NCBI GenBank assembly: GCA_964023275.1
Contig: OZ029927.1
Coordinates: 24,980,831-25,044,830 of the forward strand
Direction: 5' to 3'
DNA from: Norana najaformis
Lineage: Eukaryota > Annelida > Clitellata > Crassiclitellata > Hormogastridae
DNA: 64,000 nt
Of this stretch, positions 24,242 to 36,200 are shown in pieces; position 1 is the first letter of the stretch, and each line of letters begins with the position of its first letter. The position numbers and the translations under genes were made by a program. A model generated the notes under the pieces. The model saw only the letters and a list, made by a program, of their open reading frames with translations. It was not told the DNA's origin and ran no database searches.

Positions 24242-25049
24242 GGCAACCGCAGCAGCAGCATCGGCTGCAGGTGACCACAGACGATGATAACGTCAGATGC
24301 AAATCTTCGCATCAGTCATTCAATCCATTTTCCCCTCCAACAGATTCGTTTGCTAAAAATAAAACACATCAAAGTTATATATTTGGAAAGGTAAGGTAGG
24401 ATAGGATACACAAGGATGCATTGTCTTGAAGTCCATATAGCACGTTTTAAAAAGATTTCAAGGTGTCAAAACATGTTTATTCAACAGGTCCAAAACTGAA
24501 CGACTTGGTTTTCACCCAGACAGAAGGGTTTGCATGCTGAATTAACGCTCATTCCCTGGTTACTCATATCGCTGCAACTATTTCTGCGGTAACTGTAACT
24601 AGTAACACATCAACAGCAGTTGCAGTAACAAACATTTCTCGTGACATCTGCTGTTCAATGCCAACGCGATATCCTGACTTTCAGTTTCACTTACTGTAAA
24701 ACGTTTAACTGCCATCACAGTATCACTGGTGCTTGATCGTTTGCATTCAAAATTCTGACTCTGACTCTGATAAGCTTCTTTAAACACACATTTTGTCAAA
24801 CCAACTTGTTTGTTTGTAAAACAAGCGCTACAAAACCGCTATGTCCTAATCGAGAATCAAGTTTCTCTTTATCAAACAAGATATAATCGAAGCACCAAAT
24901 TGCTCTACCAAATATTTCATTACAGCCATTTTTTTCAAGACACGACACGATTTATAGGACAGTTATTGGGCGCAGCTGACCCATATTCAACCAAAGGCAG
25001 AGACTTCAAATTGTAATTGCAAAGAATATTATTTATTAGGCCCTATCGT

Positions 25050-25160
25050 AATTCTAAACCCTTCCTGTCTATTGATTTTGTTTTGACTAAGTGCTTGTGA
25101 ATAAACTAGTTACCGCGACTTAGCTTTCTTTGGGCACTGTAGAAATCTCAATTTTGCCAT
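25050..25160 (+). repeat. Repeat family D copy
   Basis: CTATTGATTTTGTTTTGACT to GCACTGTAGAAATCTCAATT. Confidence 0.7.
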
Positions 25161-25298
25161 TACTGTAAAAGCTGAACTTTATCAGCACCACATAAAACCG
25201 CTGGGAAATCAGCTTATTGACCGGCGTTCAGTCATGTCAAATTGAAAGAGCTTGAATATTAGGTCAATTTCAGTGTAACTAAAAAAAATTGTAAATTG

Positions 25299-25513
25299 TA
25301 CACGTTTTTCTAAAGCGACCATATGGATTCCACCCGCGCACGGGTGAGATCCTTCACCACCGCTACACGCCATTTAAGGTCCCCGCGCACGGACCGTACT
25401 AGCCCGAGATTCAAATCTCTGAAATAAGCCACGACCGGGACGCGAACCTGGGATCCTCACGCTCAGAGGCTTCCTTGGCGTACGCGCTTACTGATGTAGC
25501 TAACTAGGCCAGT
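25299..25513 (-). repeat. SINE family B, near full length
   Basis: Inverted copy with intact head: GACGCGAACCTGGGATCC is the reverse of the B box region. Confidence 0.8.
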
Positions 25514-25562
25514 TATATCAAATTGTACTAAATTACTGATACAGCTCCACTTCCAAACACCA

Positions 25563-25780
25563 TCGTAATCGTAATCGTAATTCCGAGATTTCTACAGCGC
25601 CCAATGAAAGCCACAGGCGCTCAGTCTGTAGCTGATTGACTTTCTGTCTGCCAGAACCTTGGATTTTGACCTGGAACCGAATATAACTCTTTCTGCCGTA
25701 CAATTTTTTGACAGAGCGACTGTGAATGAGCTGGTTTCCGCGACTTAGTTTTTTAGCGCTTTATAAATCTCTGTTTGTTA
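25563..25780. repeat. Two family D pieces head to head
   Basis: 25563-25622 is an inverted family D tail (TCGTAATCGTAATCGTAATT onward) and 25623-25780 a sense piece ending AGCGCTTTATAAATCTCTG, arranged in opposite directions without a gap. Confidence 0.65.
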
Positions 25781-25911
25781 AATTACGACACTGCTTGTAA
25801 TACTTGTAAACCGATGTGCGATTAGCTATTGGTTAATAAAGAATATACTTACTTACTTATTTTATCAGTCAATTACATGTTGTATTATTTGGCGAATATT
25901 ATGGAGGTGTC

Positions 25912-26140
25912 TATAATTAGCTAACTTTCTTGAAGCGTACATCAAGGCGCTTTTGGGCGTGAGGATGACGATGGCTCATTTCAGTGATTTAAATCTTGGG
26001 CTAGCACGATGCTTGTGCTGGAACCTTAAATGTCGTGGCGTCCATTTAAAGGGGCAGCGGTGGCGAAGGATCTCCTCCATTTAATTCATTGAAAGATGAG
26101 CAAGGTCGAGGCTATCCGGTCCCTGTAGAAAACCATATAC
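25912..26140 (+). repeat. SINE family B copy
   Basis: Diverged sense copy; the B-box part is damaged (GAGGATGACGATGGCTC), the body is recognisable (TTTAAATCTTGGGCTAGCAC). Confidence 0.75.
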
Positions 26141-26147
26141 ATATAAA

Positions 26148-26275
26148 ACCGAACCTTTTTGCTATCGATTTTGTTTTGTCTGAGCGTCTGTGAATAAGAT
26201 GGTTCCCGCGACTTAGTTTGCGTTGGGCGCTGTAGAAATCTCGAGATTACGATTACGATTACGAATCGTAATAGT
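26148..26275 (+). repeat. Repeat family D copy
   Basis: GCTATCGATTTTGTTTTGTC to three TACGAT-type hexamers, directly after SINE B. Confidence 0.75.
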
Positions 26276-27251
26276 AATTTCATTTCCCGCGTAGTTATGT
26301 GCTATAGAAATGATGATCACAGACTCTTAGACGAACTACATTCGAAGTGAGCTCCAATAGCAATTTCATTTTCGCCAAACATTACTAACCCCGTGCCAAT
26401 CGTTCCTATGCTGCTGTTACTGGTGGATATTGGTGTTTTAGTTGTACTTCTTACTTATTAAGCAAGTGCGGTCTTCTTTATAAAACTTTAGCTAAGAATT
26501 TTTGTCGTACTATTTGATCGATCGGCAGCCGATCGCAAATGTAGTTTGGTCGGCAACTGATCACGTGACTAGTCTTTTGTGAGCGAAATTAAGTAAAATA
26601 TACGACTGGAGTAAAATTCCATTTTATTTCAGCCGGTGTAAGAGTTTGTTTATCTCCTTTTATTTTCGCAGATTGATGAACCTAGGTGATTTCTGGCAGT
26701 TTGTATGCCGGGCAATACGGGTGAAACGACAATTTAGATTATCTCGTAGCTGTGCTACAACTAGGCGGGTTAGGTCTGGTGCTCAAACTGCGACAATCTG
26801 GTGCGCCGTGGTTGGACTTGTTCAAGGCAGGAATTTACATCACACGTAGGGCACACGAGGTCCGAAGTTATCGGGTTTGCCTGCGTCTAATCGCTGTTAA
26901 AGCGGAAGTATTTGGGAAAAACAAAAGACCTGTTAAGTACGCAGTTACACGAATACTGCACCAGACACGAGGGAGAAATTGTGATTACAATATTTGTAAT
27001 GTTAAAAGCAACAGCTATTACAAATTGATTTATTTTGACCAAAATCTGGTTTCTTGTGAGGTGTTTGGTTGCCCTTATTTCTAAACTTGGACCATTGTTT
27101 ATATGCATTTCTTTATTGGATCGATTTCTAATGTGCTCTGAAGATTTCTAGAGCTGTTATTATTATTATGCACTGAACCTTTCTTCATTTAAATAATGTG
27201 AGCAGGTGAACAAGAGGAAACTGTGTGTGCTTTCTAGGTACAGTGTACAGC

Positions 27252-30200
27252 ATGAGTTCGACACAGGTTAAACAAATAAAAGACAGGTCTGCACGGCCTC
27301 CGCAATCTCAGAATGGAAATTCTGACCCACAGAGCACCAACAAAAATCAGGTTAGACTCTACAGACTGTTAATCGTAATTTTTTTTATTTCTTCACATGC
27401 TTATATATGTGCCGAATAAAAGAGGCTTCCAGTTGACATTTCAACCTGGCTTTACCAAGTCATCCTAAGCGAAAAACAAGTGGATTGCAGACCAGAAAAA
27501 CCTGTGACCTAATGCAAAACAGAATCGGTAATTCATCCATGATTTTGCTCTGCATTATGTGATCCGCCAGCATATTATTTCCGTCCTGGAAGCACTAAGC
27601 CAACATCGGCAGATGGCGTTCTCAATATGGACCCCACAGATGGCGTTATCAGGAAGTTTTTTGGCATAGTTGTTTGTAATAGTTTTCTGACCTGTTGGAA
27701 TTTGACTTCTTCAACAGTTTTGGGATTCGACCCAGCTTCTTCAAGAGTTTATGATTTTTTTACTACATTTTTGACTTGAAGTGACCATCGACCGATGCGT
27801 TGGGCATTTTGATAACTGCGCTATAGAAGTCTTTAGATTAGTTGTGGATAACTGCAAGTTTGTGCTGAGTTTGATGTTGCGTGTTTCAGCCGACGGGAGA
27901 GCAACTGCGAATCGCTCAGATCACGTCGTCCGATCGATCCGATGTCGATCCGGAAATGCTGAAGAAAATCAAAGAGGTAACCAGTTTTTGTGTCGGAAAA
28001 ATCTCACTATCCAGTCTTCGTTTTAAATGACTGTTGTGTTATTTCATTGAGTGACTTGCTGGACAGACAACAGGTATTCCTGTTTTATCATTCATCGGTC
28101 TGGTTTATGGGATGCTTTCAGACTCCTTGATGTTGGCTCAAGCATTTGCTGTGTTGTCTGATGCGGACATCAGCGGGGAAGTAAACAACAAGTTCTGGGA
28201 TGTCCACGAGTTTAGGATTAGTCTGAGGTTGGCTGTAGACCCTAAGAGAAAGATACAATTGCTAAAAATGATTTATTGACTGTAAAATGACTTATTGACT
28301 GTAATAACTGCTAAAAATGACTTATTGACTGTAAATGACTGCTTAATTGACTTATGGACCATATGTTCCATTCAGTCATTCAGAACATTTATATAGCACC
28401 CCTTCAGGATGCCCACCCAGAGGAGCTTCTAGCCGAGCCATGGCAAAGGAGAACAGATTTTGATTGCTGGTGAAAGTTGAGATGTGGAAGAATACCAAAC
28501 TACTTTTGCATCGCATATTATTACAGTAGCACTCTGGAGATTGTATTAAATGTAGATGTACACGTTTTTCTGTAGCGACTTTATGGCCTCGACCCTGCTC
28601 ATTTTTCAATGAATTAATCGGGTGAGATCCATCACCACGCTGCCCGTTCGAGTGGGCGCCACGCCATTTAAGGTCCCCTTTTACGGACCGTGCTAGCCCA
28701 AGATTTAAATCTCCGAAATAAGCCATGACCGGGATGTTAAGTTTGGATTAAAGCCTTATTGATCGAGGAAGACATTGTTAATGGCTCCAGATCATTTCTG
28801 GGCTCTGTATTCATCTTTATATTCATCCGACACATTTTAAGAAGTGGTTCGTGACGTCGTCCAGGTGTCAGATTTGACGGGAAGATCAACGGACGAAGCG
28901 TGGACTGCTTTGCACGACTGCAATGGCGACGCCAACCAAGCAGTTGAACTGCTTTTCGAGAAAGAAGGAGAACAGGTCAGAAATACCAAGAAAGACACAG
29001 CTTTCTTCTGCTGCTTATTCTGCTGCTTCTGTTTCTGGATGCTTTGTTTATAACACCTTGTAAGTGCCTCATGAAAGCTGACTTAAGTAGCGCTAAGTTA
29101 ATTAAGAACAAAAGTTTCAACGGTAGCTTTTGCTCAGACAACTAGAGCCAGTGGCATAGTTTCAGTCTTCCTGTGTGCATTTGTCTGGCCGTGGGTCCCC
29201 CCCATTCTCTGCAGAGAGATGCATTAATGTGGGTTTCCATTCTAGTTCAGTTGTCTCGTAGTGTCGTGAGTAGTGCTGTAGAGTTTTATGTTCTTTCCAG
29301 AAGTTTTACATGCATTGGATAATGTTTTGTTATGACAATTTGAAAAACACTGTAAGTAGCAAATGATTTCTAGTATTTTAAAGTAGGGTTTTTTACTGTT
29401 GAGTGTAAATGTTGGTGAATGTTTTATCAGCTTGGATTGAGTTGAGAACTGAACCTTTCACTGATTTGTTGGTGTTTCTTCTTTCTTTGTTTGAAGTGTT
29501 CGGTGAACTTGCTGTTGTTTTCTAGGATGAATGGCAAGAGAAGAAGAAGAAGAAGAAACCGGCCGTCACTAATCGTCCTCAGACATCTGACACTGTCACA
29601 TCCGACGTAAGACAAGAGAGGGCCGATGGTGACATCGACAGATCTGAAAACATTCCGCGGGGACAGCAGAGAGACCGTGCACCTCCACGATTTCAGAGAG
29701 GTAAGATTCATGGGCTGACTTTTCCCTTTGATTACGATCTTTGTTAAACCATATCCTGGTTTAGCACAGAGCATTCGTTTGTTTCTTGTTAAAGGAGATT
29801 TAAAAAAAAATACAAATACTCGTAAGAAGTGAAAATATAAAACCCGATGCATTTGAGGAATGGTTTGTGAATTTCTTGCAGTTTATTCTGGCATTTCTTT
29901 GCTATTTCTGTGTTGTTTAAACCACATTACTGGTGTTTTCACTTTTGCTCTTAATGTGTGATTATGCAGAGTTTGGTAATTTTATGGAGTAACATGTTTT
30001 ATTTTGTAACTGTTCCTGGAAGAGAATACATTAAAAACACAGTGCTTTAAATTTTTTCATTGTGTGACTAATTACAGTGTCGAACCATTTCTGCTGTAAT
30101 GTACCAGCGGTAATTCTCCTGTAGCCATGTATTTTTGTGGGGCATGATAGCCAATTGGGTATAGCGGTATGGGTGTGAAACGCCCATGAGACAACTGTTT

Positions 30201-33200
30201 TATGGGGACTTTGAGCAGGTCCTTTGCCTAAATTGCTCAGCTCCATCAGTTGATGCTTAGTCGTTAGATAATGGCGCTTAATAAATGCAGAAATAAAAAC
30301 CCTGTCTGTTTTTAAGGCATGTGACTTTCTGGCCCGGATGTGCAGTTGCCCTGGGTCTGATGGTTTTTTGTTTTTTTTTTCTTGAAGGCAGGGGACGAGG
30401 TTACAGTCACAACGCCAATGGAGAGAAAGATGTGAGCGCCAGTCGTGAGCGTGGACCCGACAGACGTTTCGAGGGCGGACGAGGGAGAAGAGGTGGACGA
30501 GGGGGTAAGGAAGATTGCCTCCTTCTGCTGAATGCCCCTCACCCCCATAAAATGCAGTTCCTCTCAATACTATTTTCTCTTGGGTCATAGGGGCAGCTGA
30601 GACAAGCTGTGGAATTCATTCAGGGTGGTTTCTCTGCTGCTGTCTTGTATGTGTGCTTTTGCCAAAAGATTGGATCACCTTTGCAGTTGTTGCTTACTTT
30701 ACTTTACATTTGTCGTAACTAGAAGTAGCTAGTTCTTGTCATTTGCGGTCTTTGAAGGCGTTGTGTTGTTGGCCAGATGTGTCCATAGAAGCTGATTCAG
30801 TTGTTTGACTTATGACCCATGACCCTGGCTGCTTGTTTTTCAGGTAGAGGAGGAGAAGGAGGAGCCGGAAGAAGTCGGGGTGAAAGGTATCACTTGAGAT
30901 GCTTCAGCTGCTCTAGACAAACTGAATTTTGTTCCAGGCAAAATGGCATTCACTGTTTTGTTTACATCAGAATTTACTTCCCTCTTTTAGCAAAAGTTTC
31001 TTGCGTAGTATGGCTGTAATAAAAAAGAGAAAATAGCATTGAGTGTTAGAATTGTTTCACTTTTTGAAACAACTAAAAAGAATTGTTTCAAATTCTAAGA
31101 AACATCAGGAAAAGTTTTGAAAATGTTGACTTCGGATTGGCTTTTTTAAAGAAAATGTTCGGATGCTATCAAAAACATGCATATTATCAGCCTGCTTTGA
31201 CAGTGGTGGTTGTTTAAAAGCTCTTCATGGACATTAGTGATTCACTTGCTTTTAACATTTAAGTCTTAAAGAGAGAGGCTGTGAAGCCAGTGTACCCTTT
31301 TGCTGAAGCAGATGTCTGTGTTTTATTGAAGAGGCTACAGCAGCAGCGGCAACAGCGCTGGTCTTGAGACTGTAACTCACATTGACACATGGACGAATGA
31401 GACGGCACACAATGGCAAGAATGAGACGGCAATTGGAGGTGAGAACAAATTACACGAGGATTAAAGTAAAAAATAAATTAGAAATTGAACGGACGTAAAA
31501 TCTGTTGTGAAAAAAAGTGTGTATATGTATGTGTATATTTACATATATATAGTTTATGGTTCTGTTGTGAACTGCTTGATGAAATGTGTTTAGCTGCTTG
31601 AGTGAAGGCCATTCCAAGGCTTCGATGACTGTGTATTTAAATGTTTATTTTTAGTCTTGCCATCGCATGATTTCTGCAGCTTTGTCCTTTGAGAAGGGCA
31701 TTTGTTTAAGTAAACATACACAGCATTGCAAACTGGGTCATAGTCAGATGGTGACCCTTGTCTTTTGAACCTGTTGAGCAGCTTACCATTACGGGGTATG
31801 GATCTTCAGGGCTTTGACTAATTCCATACAAGCAAAGCCAGAAATAATAATTCAGAAGCATTCTTCTGTTGGCTTTAAAGCTACTTTGATTACAGATGGA
31901 AGCTTTGAAATGTGAAAACAATTTAAATAGCTTTTTCTAATTATTTGGAGCACTTGCTTTTTGACTAATGGATTTTCCCATGCAGAAGCTGTAAATTATG
32001 CCTAATATTCACAAAGTGGTGATGTCATTGACTGGTTGATTGATTGATTGATTGCTTGATTGATTGCTTGATTGATTGATTGCTTGATTGATTGGTATTT
32101 GTCTTAAAAATAGGTTTCAGCGACGTTACTCTTAGCTTTATATTGGCAGACATCAACAAAGAATAGGCAGTTGAGATCTGACGAGTGTCTGATTTTTTTT
32201 CCTTGCCCTTTGCTTATGATCTCTGGGTTTAATAATAATAGTAAAAGTTCTAATAATGATGATGAATGATGACGTTTGGTGTTTGATTTTATAGCCTGGG
32301 GAGACACAGCGACTGAAGAATGGACAGCTGATGAATGGTCCGGCTCGGTAAGTACCAGTTAAAACAGTAGGTACTGTTATCTTTTTTGTCTGACTGGTGT
32401 TGTCTATTTGCTTCCAGGGCTACGACGTTTTGAGGAGCAGCATAAGGCTTTCGTGGTGGCAAGTCCTTCACTTCGGAACGGTCTTCCACTTAACCGTCCG
32501 AGTTCGGGTGACTGGGAGGCAGGACTTGCAACTTGTTACCTTAAACTCCCCTGATTCCTTGGGGGTTCTTCTGTTGGGAGTGGCCTTGCGTAGTTTGTTC
32601 TGTTAGAGGTGCTATATAAATTGACAGATACAGTTTAGCAGCTTTTGTTACGGTTGATCATTCGTTTTATCAAAAAATGAAAGAACGGTTATCAGCTTAG
32701 TTTGTGGTTTCTCACTAGAGATGTCAGTTAGTGAAATCAGTCAATGACATTTTAAATGGTTTAGATTTTAAAAGGCTTAAATTTATTATTTGTTGGTGTT
32801 GGAATTGACAGTTGGAAGAGAGTCTGGTGTTGACAAGGAGCATGCCGACGCGTTCAGACGTCTTCCCCGGCGCATCATCGGCACTGGAAGCCTCCATCTC
32901 CCAGCAACCTCCACAGCAGGCGCCACAGCAGCAGACTCTTCAGTCTCAAGCGTTTGTGCCATCGTCACATGCGAGCGAAGCGTTAACGGACGGATTGGCT
33001 GCTGGATATAGATCGTCAACTCTGCCTCCAACTGCTGATCAGAACTCGAGCCGATCTGTTGGGTAAGTCGAACGTGACGTCCAGATGCGTTCCTTGCTGG
33101 TCTCTCTAACGAGGCATTTTGTGTGGTGTCTATCTGTTTAGTGGAATTCATTTATTATGTGCAGTTCGTTTTGTAGTCATATCAACTATTGGCCAAATGC

Positions 33201-36200
33201 AGCTTTGAATTCTTGGCTCTGACCCAGCATTCATAATCTGAGGCTAAGAAAAAGTTGGTCTCACTTCCTGATGCTATGCTCTCTGCCACCACATCTTGGA
33301 CTGTAGTCGATTTCTTTCTGTCTTGCTCATGTGACGAGTTATTTGTCGGTGATGGTTGAGCTTCTTTTGAAGTAGCGGGTCATCAAATGACTGAATATGT
33401 TGTCTTGGGTAGGTGATTTGTGTGATGGATGTATTTGTGGCTTAATGTGTGCTTGCATTGATGAGTTATTTGACATGTACTTCTTTGACTGACAACTTCT
33501 TGAATTAGCCTGCTTATTGGAGGTTGATTTTAGCTTTGACTTAATTTTAATTGTCTTTGATCGTAGCTTTGAATTGACGATTGTAACTTTGAATTGACAA
33601 TTGTAGCTTTGACTTGACGATTGTAACTTTGAATTGACAATTGTAGCTTTGACTTGACGATTGTAACTTTGACTTGATGATTGTAGCTTTGACTTGACAA
33701 TTGCAGCTTTGAATTGACGATTGTAACTTTGAATTGACGATTGTAACTTTGACTTGACGATTGTAACTTTGACTTGACGATTGTAACTTTGACTTGACGA
33801 TTGTAACTTTGAATTGACGATTGTAACTTTGACTTGACGATTGTAACTTTGACTTGACGATTGTAACTTTGACTTGACGATTGTAACTTTGAATTGACGA
33901 TTGTAACTTTGACTTGACGATTGTAACTTTGAATTGACGATTGTAACTTTGACTTGACGATTGTAACTTTGACTTGACGATTGTAACTTTGACTTGACGA
34001 TTGTAACTTTGACTTGACGATTGTAACTTTGACTTGACGATTGTAACTTTGAATTGACGATTGTAACTTTGACTTGACGATTGTAACTTTGAATTGACGA
34101 TTGTAACTTTGACTTGACGATTGTAACTTTGACTTGACGATTGTAGCTTTGAATTGACGATTGTAACTTTGACTTGACGATTGTAGCTTTGAATTGACGA
34201 TTGTAACTTTGACTTGACGATTGTAACTTTGACTTGACGATTGTAGCTTTGAATTGACGATTGTAACTTTGACTTGACGATTGTAACTTTGACTTGACGA
34301 TTGTAACTTTGACTTGACGATTGTAGCTTTGAATTGACGATTGTAACTTTGACTTGACGATTGTAACTTTGACTTGACGATTGTAGCTTTGAATTGACGA
34401 TTGTAACTTTGACTTGACGATTGTAACTTTGACTTGACGATTGTAACTTTGAATTGACGATTGTAACTTTGACTTGACGATTGTAGCTTTGAATTGACGA
34501 TTGTAACTTTGACTTGACGATTGTAACTTTGACTTGACGATTGTAGCTTTGAATTGACGATTGTAACTTTGACTTGACGATTGTAGCTTTGAATTGACGA
34601 TTGTAACTTTGAATTGACGATTGTAACTTTGACTTGACGATTGTAGCTTTGAATTGACGATTGTAACTTTGACTTGACGATTGTAGCTTTGAATTGACGA
34701 TTGTAACTTTGACTTGACGATTGTAACTTTGACTTGACGATTGTAGCTTTGAATTGACGATTGTAACTTTGACTTGACGATTGTAGCTTTGAATTGACGA
34801 TTGTAGCTTTGAATTGACGATTGTAACTTTGACTTGACGATTGTAGCTTTGAATTGACGATTGTAACTTTGACTTGACGATTGTAGCTTTGAATTGACGA
34901 TTGTAGCTTTGAATTGACGATTGTAACTTTGACTTGATGATTGTAGCTTTGACTTGAACCATTTGTTGCCAAAGTTCTCCGAACCATACAGCAGCATGAC
35001 ACGAGATGATGAGTCGGCCTACCTCAGTCACTACACAAAGAAAGCCACAGAGTGCATCAAAAACGCTGTTGGGGTGAGTCAAACGGACCCTTGAGCCATT
35101 CTTCCTCTTGTTACTTCAAAGAAATGGCTTTCTGGTTCACTTTGGCTGCTTGTGGAGTTATGGTTTGATGCATCGCCAGTTAAGGCTTTGTACTTAAGAT
35201 CACGTTCTCAGTGATTTGATTGAGTTAGGTGTTTTAGGGCTTTGTACACAAGATCCCACTGTAGTCTAGCGATGCGCATTGGCCTGAATAGGGTCCAGTG
35301 CATTTTTATATATTTAGAAAGTGGAATTTATCTTGAGTTTGGTTGGTTGTGGTTTTGTGTAGATTGGCAGTTCAAGTCTGGCCAGCCATGGAGTGGCATC
35401 GAGTGGCATGGACCAACTAGGAAGACCAGCATCTCAGTCAGGCAATGCTCAGCAGGTCCCACTTCCAAGCAGGATGAAGCAGCAGCAGCAGCAGATGCCT
35501 CCTTCACATCAGCAACAACTTTCCCAACAGCAGCAGCAGCAGCAGCAGCAGCGACCAAGGCTTCCACCTCCTTCTAAGGTAAGGCCGCCTCTTCACCGTT
35601 ACTTAATCCAAGATGACATACAGTACAGGTTGGTGCTATGGGTGTGAATGGCAAACGCAGTGAAGTTAAGCAACGTCAAGGCCGTTCAGCACTCCTGTGG
35701 GTGTATGTGTTCGTGGAATACCAGGCTACCTGGGCCAACTCAGCCCTTCATCCTTTTGAGGATGAGTGCCAATGCAAACTGTGAGGTTAAAAGAGGCATC
35801 TTGTTGTTAGACTGCAATGGCTGTGTTTGCCCTTCAGTTGAGAGATCCCTTAAACTGTTGGAAGAAAAGTAAAAAGTGTCAATAGAGTCTTGTGTTGCCA
35901 ATGTATATTCACTAATAAAACACATGGTCTTGTCTTTGACACTTTTAAGGTAGAAGATAAACCTCAAATGGCATGACTATGCAGTAGAGTGGTTTCTAAC
36001 AGATCTGCTTAAACAGGTGTATTGCCTTTACATTGACTTCTTCAACTGGTTTCTCTAACAGATTACGATGTATTTTACTGTGATTTTGCATGAAGCAACC
36101 ATTAGCTGATGTCTTGCGTGTTATGATAAATCAGAGTTACAGAAGTCATTAGATTTGATTAGATTTGATTGTAATGATAGTAAGAGCCCCTGAAACCTAC

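Larger units (their letters stand above)
24265..27237. promoter_or_regulatory. Divergent intergenic region between MFS and UBAP2L genes
   Basis: The two genes point away from each other, so both promoters should lie here, perhaps with non-coding first exons. At 26561-26568 TCACGTGA matches the core of the CLEAR element bound by TFEB-type factors at lysosomal genes, and would suit a CLN7-like gene. The interval 25050-26280 is filled with SINE B and family D repeats, so promoters more likely lie near 24.3-25.0 kb (MFS) and 26.3-27.2 kb (UBAP2L). UBAP2L exon 1 begins after an acceptor at 27237, so an untranslated exon is further upstream. Confidence 0.4.

Noticed and set aside
26646..27084. Two plus-strand ORFs just upstream of UBAP2L
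   Set aside because: No conserved sequence; arginine-rich translation typical of chance. May overlap a 5'-UTR exon.
33561..34960. Regular array as a CRISPR candidate
   Set aside because: Units are contiguous without spacers and the DNA is eukaryotic.
33339..35082. Three overlapping minus-strand ORFs of about 490-550 codons with a KLQSSSQSYNRQ repeat
   Set aside because: They are translations of the 20-bp minisatellite, whose unit has no stop codon on the minus strand; the three frames give the same peptide shifted. The array is intronic in UBAP2L.
35328..35567. Alanine-rich minus-strand ORF
   Set aside because: Antisense of the CAG repeat that encodes the glutamine tract of UBAP2L exon 11.
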